From assembly GCA_015654725.1 (NCBI GenBank), contig JAATGI010000204.1, positions 1-14,120 on the forward strand: a stretch of 14,120 bases of DNA, in the 5' to 3' direction. The notes beneath the pieces are model-generated. The model was given only the letters and a program-made list of their open reading frames with translations, had not been told where the DNA came from and did not search any database. Position 1 is the first letter of the stretch, and each line of letters starts with the position of its first letter. Positions 1-6,306 of the stretch are shown here, in pieces. The translations under genes and the position numbers were made by a program. The stretch is from Rhodospirillales bacterium (GTDB taxonomy: Bacteria; Pseudomonadota; Alphaproteobacteria; ATCC43930; CGMCC-115725).

Positions 1-434
1 AATCCCATCGTCTTTTCCGCGTCGGAATAGACCGCGTCGCTGAGGCCCTTGCCGGCGAGCAGGTCGCGCGCCACGATGTAGCAGGTGCGCTCCCGTGCGT
101 CGGGCAAGTCGGGCGTCTCGCGCGTATTGATCGCGTCGATCGCGGCTTGCGGAATCCCGGCGGCGACCGATCGGCGCACCTGGGCGAACCAGGGATAGCG
201 CGCGTTCCAGGCCCTCGCGACCGTGAGGTTGACGATCTGCCGTTCGCGGGTGGAGAGCGGTCCGCTCGCCAGACACGCCCTCAGCTTTTGCATCGCCTCG
301 AACAATTTGGGCAGGCGGATATAGACCGGGTACGGCCCGCCGCGCGGCGCGTCCGGGTCCTTGGTCGCCGCGTCCCAGGCCCGCGCCTGTTCCGCGTTCA
401 TGTCTTTCCGGTCGATGATGGCGATGCGTTGCAT
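1..434 (-). CDS. Carboxymuconolactone decarboxylase (CMD/AhpD-like) family protein, C-terminus cut by window edge
   Basis: The frame reads from ATG at 434 (MQRIAIIDRKDMNAEQARAW) and is still open at base 1, giving about 144 visible residues. A GGAGAA ribosome site lies about 8 nt upstream. The segment with LSTRERQIVNLTVARAWNAR followed by YPWFAQ is typical of the CMD-like family, where a Glu/Arg-rich helix precedes the core helices. No CxxC redox pair of the AhpD type appears in the visible part, so a peroxidase-reductase role is not supported. Family members act in aromatic catabolism (gamma-carboxymuconolactone) or have unknown functions. The gene starts only 25 nt after the MarR stop on the same strand, so the two are probably co-transcribed and this protein is a likely target of that regulator. 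The family call is fairly secure; the substrate is unknown. Confidence 0.75.
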   Translation of the reverse strand, partial: MQRIAIIDRKDMNAEQARAWDAATKDPDAPRGGPYPVYIRLPKLFEAMQKLRACLASGPLSTRERQIVNLTVARAWNARYPWFAQVRRSVAAGIPQAAIDAINTRETPDLPDARERTCYIVARDLLAGKGLSDAVYSDAEKTMG

Positions 435-459
435 GAGGGTTCTCCGGCTCGGCTATTGC

Positions 460-903
460 CTAGGACTCGTCCGCCAGAAGCCTATCCATTGCTCGAATCA
501 TGGTCTCCAACTGCCGGCGGAATTGCGGGCGTTGCGTTTCGGGCAGGCCGCTCAGCGCTTCGCGGTTCACTTCCTCCACCGCGCGCCGGATCGCGCCGAT
601 CTTCCGTCGCGTCGCCGGCGTCAGCGAGTAGAGCGCGCCGCGTTTGTCGTCGGGGTCGGGCCGCCGCTCGACGAGACGGTCGCGCTCCATCCGCGCCAGC
701 GTCGCCGCCATGGTCGGCTGTTCGATCGACGCGATCTCGGCCAGCGCCTTTTGCGACAGCGCCGGGTTGTCGATGAGCGCGTTGATCACCGGCAGGTGCG
801 CGGTCGAAAGACCGATCGCCTTCAACCGGCGGTCGGCCAGCCGCCGCAACAGGCGCGCGCCCCAATGCATGAGGTAGCCGAGCGACAATTCATCGTTTGG
901 CAT
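460..903 (-). CDS. MarR-family transcriptional regulator
   Basis: This is a 147-residue protein, the usual MarR size. The N-terminal dimerisation helix SLGYLMHWGARLLRRLADRR is followed by a winged helix-turn-helix at about residues 45-95, including the recognition segment around EQPTMAATLARMERDRLVER. The wing, RRPDPDDKRGALYSLT, matches the family pattern DxRxKxxxLT. MarR proteins are dimeric repressors that often respond to phenolic or aromatic ligands. The gene is divergent from a cytochrome b561 gene, and the shared 76-bp gap carries an inverted repeat that is a plausible operator. The CMD-family gene follows 25 nt downstream. No Shine-Dalgarno precedes the ATG at 903. A perfect TATAAT on the minus strand (905-910) lies only one base before it, so the mRNA may be leaderless or the promoter may lie elsewhere. 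An internal Met12 start would remove conserved family sequence. Confidence 0.9.
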   Translation of the reverse strand: MPNDELSLGYLMHWGARLLRRLADRRLKAIGLSTAHLPVINALIDNPALSQKALAEIASIEQPTMAATLARMERDRLVERRPDPDDKRGALYSLTPATRRKIGAIRRAVEEVNREALSGLPETQRPQFRRQLETMIRAMDRLLADES

Positions 904-979
904 GATTATATAGCTTGCTATCTATAAACATCGTATGCTATATAACCCTTCGTCCATCCCGAACACAAGGGGCGATCTC
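904..979. promoter_or_regulatory. Divergent promoter/operator region between MarR and cytochrome b561
   Basis: This AT-rich patch stands out from its GC-rich surroundings. TTATATAGC at 906-914 and GCTATATAA at 937-945 form a perfect 9-bp inverted repeat with centres 31 bp apart, about three helical turns. A second palindrome, ATAGC-TT-GCTAT, occupies 910-921. The related strings TGCTATCTATAA (916-927) and TGCTATATAA (936-945) recur 20 bp apart in the same orientation. A + strand promoter could use TTGCTA (915-920) and TATATA (939-944) with an 18-bp spacer. On the - strand, TATAAT lies at 905-910. Occupancy by MarR would cover both promoters. The repeats are seen directly; the operator role is inferred. 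Confidence 0.6.
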
Positions 980-1516
980 ATGGCGTGGAAAAGCAGCACC
1001 GACCGTTACGGCGCGGTCGCCATCGCGGTTCACTGGGTCGCGGCGGCGGCGATCTTGGCGCTGTTCGGGCTGGGGTTCCTGGCCGCCAACACGGCGGACC
1101 CGGCGCTCAAGGCCGGCTTGTTGCGGGGTCACGTGCCGCTGGGCATTTTCGCCTTGGCGTTGACGGTGTTTCGGATCGTCTGGTGGTTTTTCGACCGCCG
1201 GCCGGCGCCGCTCTTGGGTTTGCCGGGGTGGCAGGCCGTGTCCGAGCGAATCGTGCGCGTGCTGCTTTACGTCTTGATCCTCGTCATGGGCGCCAGCGGC
1301 ATCGGCGTGATGGTTTTGTCCGGCGCCCCCGCGATCTTGTTTTTCGGCTCTCCCCGGCCCTTGCCCAATTTCTGGAATTACCCGCCCATGGCGGCGCATT
1401 TCGCCGGCGCTTTCGCGTTGCTCGGCCTCGCTTGTCTCCATATCCTCGCGGCGCTTTATCATCAGTTCTATAAACAAGACCGGCTGCTCGCGCGGATGTG
1501 GACAGGATCGGTGTAA
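980..1516 (+). CDS. Cytochrome b561 (CybB-like di-heme membrane protein)
   Basis: The product is a 178-residue integral membrane protein with four hydrophobic segments at roughly residues 12-35, 50-70, 92-113 and 140-162. It follows the prokaryotic b561 (CybB) pattern. An early RYGAVAIAVHW gives His18, RGHVPLG gives His51, and the last helix pair carries His140 (MAAHFAG) and His154 (LHILAALYH, with a further His161). These correspond to the b-heme ligand positions in CybB. Such proteins move electrons between the quinone pool and periplasmic acceptors or superoxide. The start at 980 was chosen because AAGGGG lies at 967-972. An in-frame ATG at 935 would place 15 unlikely residues over the operator region. 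It is divergent from MarR, so redox- or ligand-dependent control is plausible. The MBL hydrolase follows after 49 nt. Confidence 0.88.
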   Translation: MAWKSSTDRYGAVAIAVHWVAAAAILALFGLGFLAANTADPALKAGLLRGHVPLGIFALALTVFRIVWWFFDRRPAPLLGLPGWQAVSERIVRVLLYVLILVMGASGIGVMVLSGAPAILFFGSPRPLPNFWNYPPMAAHFAGAFALLGLACLHILAALYHQFYKQDRLLARMWTGSV

Positions 1517-1565
1517 GCGCCTCGTTAAGTCGCGTATCCTGTGGCGCGCATCCAGGGAGGCGGCG

Positions 1566-2330
1566 ATGACGATCAAACTCCACGCGTTCACCTGCGGCAC
1601 GATCAGCGGCGCGAAGAACCTTCTGATGGAGGGCGCCGAGGGCGACATCACCATCCCGGTCCCGGCTTATCTGATCGAGCATCCGAGGGGCCGCGCGCTG
1701 TTCGACACCGGGCTGCATCCCGATTTGCGGCGCGACCCGGTCGAGCGGCTCGGCCCGCGCCTCGCCCAAATGTTCCAGGTCGGCTTGGCGCCGGGCGCCG
1801 CGGTCAGCGAGCGGCTCGAATCGATCGGCCGCGATCCCGGCAGAATCGATCTTCTGATCAGTTCGCATCTGCATTTCGACCATGTCGGCGGCAACGCGCT
1901 GATCCCCAACGCGACCATGCTGGTGCAGCGGCGCGAATGGGATGTGGGCAAGGACCACGACGCCGCGTTGCGAAGCGGCTACGCGCCGCGCGACTACGAC
2001 CTCGGGCATAAAATGCGCGTGGTCGATGGCGAGCACGATGTGTTCGGCGACGGCTCGGTCATGTGCTTGCCGACGCATGGGCACACGGCCGGTCATCAGT
2101 CGCTCAAGGTGCGGCTCGATGGCGGCGAGGTCGGGCTCGCGGCGGACGCGTGCTATTTCTGCCAGACCCTGCGCGAGCGTCGCCTGCCGCCGGCCATGTA
2201 CGACCGCGCGGCGATGCTGGCCTCGCTCGACCGGCTCGAGGCGCTGGAGCGGGGCGGCGCGCGCATCTTCTTCGGCCACGATCCCGAATTCTGGCGGACC
2301 GTGCCGCAAGCGCCCGCCCTCGTCGCCTGA
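1566..2330 (+). CDS. MBL-fold metallohydrolase, N-acyl-homoserine-lactonase-like family
   Basis: The 254-residue protein has the complete metallo-beta-lactamase metal set: SHLHFDHVGG (His101, His103, Asp105, His106), THGHTAGH (His173), Asp194 in AADAC, and His238 in FFGHDPEFW. An N-terminal FDTG motif is also present. The order and spacing resemble the AiiA/AttM lactonase branch, where two metals hydrolyse the lactone ring of N-acyl-homoserine lactones. Many relatives act on other lactones or esters, so quorum quenching is not proven. The ATG at 1566 is preceded by AGGGAGG (1554-1560). The gene lies 49 nt after cytochrome b561 on the same strand and may share its transcript. No signal peptide is seen, so it is probably cytoplasmic. 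Confidence 0.85.
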   Translation: MTIKLHAFTCGTISGAKNLLMEGAEGDITIPVPAYLIEHPRGRALFDTGLHPDLRRDPVERLGPRLAQMFQVGLAPGAAVSERLESIGRDPGRIDLLISSHLHFDHVGGNALIPNATMLVQRREWDVGKDHDAALRSGYAPRDYDLGHKMRVVDGEHDVFGDGSVMCLPTHGHTAGHQSLKVRLDGGEVGLAADACYFCQTLRERRLPPAMYDRAAMLASLDRLEALERGGARIFFGHDPEFWRTVPQAPALVA

Positions 2331-2429
2331 GGCCAGCCGTCGGCTCGTTGATCGAGGGAGGTGTTGCCGCGCCCGCCGAAATCCCCAAATCAATGACGTT
2401 CGGAATGGCTTTGTGCTAGGTTTACAACG

Positions 2430-2624
2430 ATGGACGATACCAAGACCCCCGACGACACCAACGACCCGTGGCTTTTCGAGCCGGACGACGAGACCGAGGA
2501 AAAGGCCCTCGCCGAGGCTGAGGCGGATGTGGCGGCGGGGCGAGTCATTCCCTGGGAGAAAGTGCGCGACTGGCTGCTGTCCTGGGGCAAGCCTGACGAG
2601 TTGCCGCCGCCCAAGTGCGAGTAA
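2430..2624 (+). CDS. Small acidic antitoxin of a ParE/RelE-type toxin-antitoxin pair
   Basis: This is a 64-residue protein with a strongly acidic, probably disordered N-terminus (about residues 1-30, rich in Asp and Glu). A helical segment, AEADVAAGRVIPWEKVRDWL, follows, and the protein ends in a Pro-rich tail (LPPPKCE). The AAGRVIxxEKVxxWLxSWG pattern is one I associate with antitoxins paired with ParE-like toxins in alphaproteobacteria. The last 10 nt overlap the toxin gene, a typical arrangement that couples their translation. No ribbon-helix-helix or other DNA-binding domain is apparent, so transcriptional autoregulation of the usual ParD kind is doubtful. The assignment rests on both the motif and its position. 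The initiation region has only a weak AGG ahead of ATG. Confidence 0.72.
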   Translation: MDDTKTPDDTNDPWLFEPDDETEEKALAEAEADVAAGRVIPWEKVRDWLLSWGKPDELPPPKCE

Positions 2625-2884
2625 CCCTGACGGCTACCGCGCTCTTGGAACTGCGCGGCATCCGAGATTACATCCGGCAGTTCAATCCCATAGCCGCCGA
2701 TCGCATCTCGGATAAGCTGATCGCGGCATGCGACAGCTTGGCTTATGCCCCCCATCGCGGGCGGCCCATCGGGGCGAACCGGCGCGAGCTTCTTTCGGTC
2801 TGGCCCTACATCATTCGCTATAGCGTCGGCGAAGACGAAGTCGTCATTCTCCGCATCCGGCATGGCAAGCGTCGGCCCGATTGA
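2615..2884 (+). CDS. ParE/RelE-superfamily toxin
   Basis: This 89-residue protein shows the ParE layout. It has an N-terminal MRVTLTATALLELRGIRDYI strand-helix, a second helix (AADRISDKLIAACDSLAYAP), the HRGRPIGANRREL turn, and C-terminal strands ending VVILRIRHGKRRPD. ParE-type members poison gyrase, whereas RelE-type members cleave mRNA on the ribosome. The overall pattern, and especially the final ILRIRHGKR strand, favours ParE. Translation probably begins at GTG (2615), inside the antitoxin gene, with no clear ribosome site of its own. Coupling to antitoxin translation is therefore likely. The pair sits between unrelated catabolic genes with no mobile-element genes nearby. Confidence 0.82.
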   Translation: MRVTLTATALLELRGIRDYIRQFNPIAADRISDKLIAACDSLAYAPHRGRPIGANRRELLSVWPYIIRYSVGEDEVVILRIRHGKRRPD

Positions 2885-2935
2885 AGCCGACTTTGGCCGC
2901 CTATAGTGTCCGGGCGAAAACCAGTGGAGGACGCC

Positions 2936-3903
2936 ATGAGCAAGCCGATCGATTTCGCCGCGATTCCCAAATTCGATCAATTGCCGGTGCGGCAGGACGC
3001 GCCGCCGGAATCGAATTGGGGCGTGTTCGGCGACGATGACGAACTCGGCTGCCTCAATTTCCTGACGCCCGAGGGCATCGTCGCGGCGGCGCGGCTGGTG
3101 AAAAAGGGCAAGGCGTTCCGGCTCGACGCCAAGATCGGCTATGCCAAGCCGCCCTTGTTCGGCCGCCCGCCCTTCGTCCACGAGATCGTCAATCTTAGCC
3201 CGACCGCGCATGACGATTTGCTCAACGTCTACAACACGCAGGAAGGCAGCCAGTGGGACGGGCTCGCCCATGTCGGCCATGTCAAGCATCGCAAATTCTA
3301 TAACGGCGCCACGGCCGAGGAGATCAGGACGCGGAAAAGCAAGCTCGGCATCAGCAATTGGGCCAACAAGTTCGTCGGCCGGGGCGTGCTGATCGACGCG
3401 GTGAGGTTCCGCGCGGCGCAGGGGCGGCCGATCAAGCCGCTGACGCGCGACGTGGTCACGCTCGCCGATTTGCAAGGCGCGCTCGCGGCGCAAAAGACCA
3501 AGCTCGAACCCGGCTCGGTGCTGTTGGTCCGCACCGGTTGGATGGAGGCTTACGAAGCCTCGAGCGAGGCGGAAAAGCGCGCCATGGCGCCGATGGACAA
3601 GCTCCAATCGGCCGGGGTCGAGGCGAGCCGCGCCACGGTCGAGTGGCTCTGGAACAATCGCGTCGCGGCGCTCGGCACCGACACGCCGGCGGGGAGCCGT
3701 GGCCGTGGAACCTGGCCGATGCCGACGCCTTGCATCACCGCGCCATCCCGCTCCTGGGCCTGTCCTTGGGCGAGCAGTTCGTGTTGAAGCCCTTGGCCGA
3801 GGATTGCGCGGCCGACGGGCAATGGGAGGGTCTCTTGGTGGCGGCGCCGATCATGCTCGACAACGGCATCGCCACCCCGGCCAACACCATCGTCATCAAA
3901 TGA
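2936..3903 (+). pseudogene. Cyclase-family (PF04199, KynB-like) hydrolase interrupted by a single-base frameshift
   Basis: ATG at 2936 with GTGGAGG (2924-2930) opens a protein of the cyclase/arylformamidase-like family. It shows NWGVFGDDDELGCLNFLTPE near the N-terminus and the metal-site region EGSQWDGLAHVGHVKH at about residues 104-119. Reading is good through AALGTDTPA, after which the frame becomes nonsense (GSRGRGTWPM) and stops at 3787. From the GGGG run at 3691-3694 the adjacent frame continues sensibly as EPWPWNLADADALHHRAIPL and runs to PANTIVIK at the 3903 stop, the normal family C-terminus. One missing G explains everything. It could be a real inactivating mutation, a sequencing or assembly error in the G run, or less likely slippage. 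The metal site is upstream of the break. The isomerase gene begins 3 bp after this stop, so the pair is an operon. The substrate is unknown. Confidence 0.8.
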
Positions 3904-3906
3904 GCC

Positions 3907-4686
3907 ATGCCGCGCCTCTCGGCCAATATCGGGATTTTGTTCCGCGAATATGAGTTTCTCGACCGGTTCGCGGCGGCGGCTCGCGCCGGGTTCCAGGCGG
4001 TCGAGGGCTGGACGCCTTACGAGTATTCGATCACGGAATTGCGCCGGCGCATCGCCGATGCCGGCATTCCGCTGATCGGACTCAATACGGTGGGCGGCGA
4101 TGCGAAAAAAGGCGAGGCGGGTTTCGCCGGCGTGCCCGGCCGCGAGCGCGACTTCGACGCCGCCATCGCCCAGGCGCTCGACTATGGCGCGGCCTTGGGG
4201 GTGCGCCATGTCCATGCCCTGGCCGGCTCCTTCGCCGGTTTCGACGAGGCCGAATGTTTCACGACCTATCGCCGCAATCTCGCCCGCGCCGTGAAGCAGG
4301 CCGAGGCGGCGGGCGTCACCCTGGTGATCGAGCCGGTCAATCGCGTCGACCGCCCGACCTATCTGCTGTCGAGTTCCGACCGCGCCGCCGAAATCATCGA
4401 CGAGATCGCCTCGCCGCGCCTCAAACTGATGTTCGACTTTTATCATCTGCAAATCATGGAAGGCGATGTCATGCGCCGTTTCGAGCGCCTGTTGCCGAAG
4501 ATCGCCCATATCCAATTCGCCGGCGTGCCGGGCCGCGCCGAGCCGGACGAGGGCGAACTCAATTACGCCTGGATCCTGCGCGAAATCGACCGGCTCGGCT
4601 GGTCCGGCTTTGTCGGCGCCGAATATCAACCGCGCGGCAAGACCGAGGATGGCTTGGGCTGGATGAGAAAATTGGATAGTCGTTAA
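3907..4686 (+). CDS. Hydroxypyruvate isomerase-like TIM-barrel protein (Hyi/OtnI family)
   Basis: This 259-residue sugar-phosphate-isomerase-type TIM barrel begins MPRLSANIGILFREYEFLDR, as Hyi proteins do. Candidate metal and catalytic residues lie at family positions: Glu142 (LVIEPVNR), Asp177 and His180 (MFDFYHLQIMEGD), Gln203 (HIQFAGVPGR) and Glu239 (GAEYQPRG). Hyi interconverts hydroxypyruvate and tartronate semialdehyde, while OtnI acts on 2-oxo-tetronate; the sequence alone does not separate them. The gene starts 3 nt after the cyclase-family stop, so the two are translationally linked and probably function in one pathway. Its TAA stop directly abuts palindromic repeat copy A, which may serve as its terminator. 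Confidence 0.82.
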   Translation: MPRLSANIGILFREYEFLDRFAAAARAGFQAVEGWTPYEYSITELRRRIADAGIPLIGLNTVGGDAKKGEAGFAGVPGRERDFDAAIAQALDYGAALGVRHVHALAGSFAGFDEAECFTTYRRNLARAVKQAEAAGVTLVIEPVNRVDRPTYLLSSSDRAAEIIDEIASPRLKLMFDFYHLQIMEGDVMRRFERLLPKIAHIQFAGVPGRAEPDEGELNYAWILREIDRLGWSGFVGAEYQPRGKTEDGLGWMRKLDSR

Positions 4687-4751
4687 GCCCCCTCCCAACC
4701 CTCCCCCGTTCACGGGGGAGGGCGGCGATGCGCAGCATCGCGGGTGGGGGC
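4687..4751. repeat. Dispersed three-stem palindromic repeat, copy A (also a likely bidirectional terminator)
   Basis: This 65-nt element fills the gap between two convergent stop codons. The ends pair as GCCCCC-T-CCC (4687-4696) with GGG-T-GGGGGC (4742-4751). Inside is hairpin 1, CCCTCCCCCGT (4699-4709) with ACGGGGGAGGG (4712-4722). After a 2-nt linker comes hairpin 2, GCGATGC (4725-4731) with GCATCGC (4735-4741) around a GCA loop. The layout matches copy B at 7776-7841 element for element. No T-tract follows either side, so intrinsic termination would be atypical. The last base is also the first base of the hpaI stop codon on this strand. Confidence 0.85.
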
Positions 4752-5512
4752 TACCCCTTGAACTTTTTCGCCAGCGCGTCGGCGCCGCGCACCAGCAGCA
4801 CGGTGTCGACGCCGACCGCGACAAAGACATAGCCCCAGCCGATATAGCGCCGCGCCTCGTCCTCGTTCGAAGTCAGGATGCCGGGCGGCTTCCCGATGAC
4901 TTTGAGGCGGCGCGCCGCGTCCTCGATCGCGCGCTGCGGCTCGGGATGCGCGGGATTGCCGATATGGCCGAGTGAGGCCGACAAATCCGACGGGCCGATG
5001 AAGACGCCATCGACGCCCTCGACCGAGGCGATTTCCTCGAGCCGGTCGAGCGCCGCGCGGGTTTCGACCTGAACCAGAACGCACATCTCGCTGTCGGCTT
5101 TCTTGAGATAGTCCGCGATGCGGCCATAGCGGCTGGCGCGGCCGCCGCCGACGCCGCGCAATCCCCCCGGCGGATAGCGGGTCGCCGCCACCGCCTGACG
5201 GGCCTCCTCGGCGCTTTGGACATAGGGAATGAGGATCGTCTGCGGCCCGATATCGAGGATGCGCTTGATCAGCACGATGTCGTTCCAGGCCGGGCGCACG
5301 ATCGGTGTCGCGGTGCCGCGCTGCACGGCCTGGAGCTGCTGCAGCAGGCTCGGGATTTCGTTCGGCGAATGCTCGGTGTCGAGCAGGATCCAATCGAAGC
5401 CGCTGTCGGAGATGATCTCGGCGCCGATATTGCTGGCGAGGCTGCTCCAGATGCCGATCTGCAATTGGCCCTTGGCGATCGCGGCCTTGAATTTGTTTTG
5501 CGGAAGTTCCAT
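4751..5512 (-). CDS. hpaI: 4-hydroxy-2-oxoheptanedioate aldolase (HpcH/HpaI family)
   Basis: The product is a 253-residue class II, metal-dependent pyruvate aldolase. It would cleave 4-hydroxy-2-oxoheptane-1,7-dioate to pyruvate and succinic semialdehyde, the last step of homoprotocatechuate (4-hydroxyphenylacetate) degradation. Family residues are in place: His48 (DTEHSPN), Arg73 (VRPAWND), Glu150 (VQVETR) and Asp176 (FIGPSDLSASLGH). The RYPPGGLRGVGGGRASRYGR segment closely resembles E. coli HpaI. I prefer ATG at 5512 because AGAGGTGAG lies just ahead of it; an upstream in-frame GTG at 5521 would place only a weak site before it. The gene begins 11 nt after the hpaH stop, so the two form an operon. 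Related HpcH-like aldolases act on other 2-keto acids, but the hpaH neighbour supports the specific role. Confidence 0.88.
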   Translation of the reverse strand: MELPQNKFKAAIAKGQLQIGIWSSLASNIGAEIISDSGFDWILLDTEHSPNEIPSLLQQLQAVQRGTATPIVRPAWNDIVLIKRILDIGPQTILIPYVQSAEEARQAVAATRYPPGGLRGVGGGRASRYGRIADYLKKADSEMCVLVQVETRAALDRLEEIASVEGVDGVFIGPSDLSASLGHIGNPAHPEPQRAIEDAARRLKVIGKPPGILTSNEDEARRYIGWGYVFVAVGVDTVLLVRGADALAKKFKG

Positions 5513-5523
5513 GGCGCTCACCT

Positions 5524-6306
5524 CTAGACGAATTGCACGGCGAGGCCGCCGAGCGGACCGAAATCGGCATGGACGGTATCGCCCTTCTTGGCCCAGATCG
5601 GGCGGATAAAGGAGCCGGAGAGCAACACCTGTCCGGCCGGAATTTCAATGCCGTGGCGGCCGAAGCGGTTGGCGAGCCAGGCGATGCCGAGTGCCGGATG
5701 GCCCATGACGCCAAGCGCCAAGCCGGTTTCCTCGATGTCGGAATTGACGTAGAGCGCGCCGCCGACCCAGCGCAGATCGACATCGAAGGGCTTCAGGGGC
5801 CGCCCGCCGATCACCAGCCCCGCCGCCGCGCCGTTATCGGCGACGGTGTCGAAGATCTTGCGCGGATTGACGATGCGCGCATCGACCAGCTCCATCGCCG
5901 GCACGACATATTCGGTGGCGCGCATCACCTCCATCATGCCGATGCCGGGGCCTTTCAAGGGCTTGTTCAGCACGAACACCAGCTCGATCTCGACCCGGGG
6001 CACGCAGTAATTGGCGTGCGGAATCTTGGCGCCGTCGGCGACGATCATAGTGTCGAGGAGATGGCCGTAATCCGGCTCGTCGATCTGCGATGCGGCCTGC
6101 ATCGCCTTCGAAGTCAGGCCGATCTTGTAGCCGACCACCTTGGCGCCGCGCGCGACCTTGTCCTTGATGACGAGGTCCTGGATCGCATAGGCGTCGTCGA
6201 GATCGATCTCGGGCCAGGTCTTGGAGAGCTGCGTCATCTGCTGGCGCGTTTCCTCGGCGGCGCGCAACGCGCTGGCGGCTTTCTGGCGGTCGGCTGGGGA
6301 CATCAT
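5524..6306 (-). CDS. hpaH: 2-oxo-hept-4-ene-1,7-dioate hydratase
   Basis: The 260-residue protein is in the fumarylacetoacetase-like hydratase fold. It adds water to 2-oxohept-4-ene-1,7-dioate, giving the substrate of the adjacent aldolase. The segments GYKIGLTSKAMQAASQIDEP, YGHLLDTM and PRVEIELVFVLNKPLKGPG match HpaH closely. The divalent-metal carboxylates fall at Glu106, Glu108 and Glu139, the same numbers as in the E. coli enzyme as I recall it. The C-terminus (SGSFIRPIWAKKGDTVHADF) also fits HpaH better than MhpD-type 2-oxopent-4-enoate hydratases. AAGGAG (6315-6320) lies 8 nt before ATG 6306; a second ATG follows at once at 6303. No ring-cleavage or earlier hpa genes are in the window, so they must lie elsewhere if the pathway is complete. 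Confidence 0.9.
   Translation of the reverse strand: MMSPADRQKAASALRAAEETRQQMTQLSKTWPEIDLDDAYAIQDLVIKDKVARGAKVVGYKIGLTSKAMQAASQIDEPDYGHLLDTMIVADGAKIPHANYCVPRVEIELVFVLNKPLKGPGIGMMEVMRATEYVVPAMELVDARIVNPRKIFDTVADNGAAAGLVIGGRPLKPFDVDLRWVGGALYVNSDIEETGLALGVMGHPALGIAWLANRFGRHGIEIPAGQVLLSGSFIRPIWAKKGDTVHADFGPLGGLAVQFV

Noticed and set aside
935..979. Upstream ATG at 935 for cytochrome b561
   Set aside because: It would lie within the operator palindrome and has no Shine-Dalgarno, whereas ATG 980 has AAGGGG at 967-972.
1284..2393. A 369-codon open frame on the - strand over the cytochrome b561 and MBL genes
   Set aside because: The + strand genes carry complete heme-ligand and metal motifs; this frame has none.
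2390..3607. A 405-codon open frame on the - strand over the toxin-antitoxin and cyclase genes
   Set aside because: It is a shadow of well-supported + strand genes, with low-complexity composition and no family resemblance.
3691..3694. Programmed -1 ribosomal frameshift at the GGGG run
   Set aside because: There is no canonical X-XXY-YYZ slippery heptamer and no clear stimulatory structure was identified; a missing base is simpler. It remains a minor alternative in the findings.
3550..4830. A 426-codon open frame on the - strand over the cyclase and isomerase genes
   Set aside because: It is antisense to two motif-bearing genes and runs through the palindromic repeat; no ribosome site or domain supports it.
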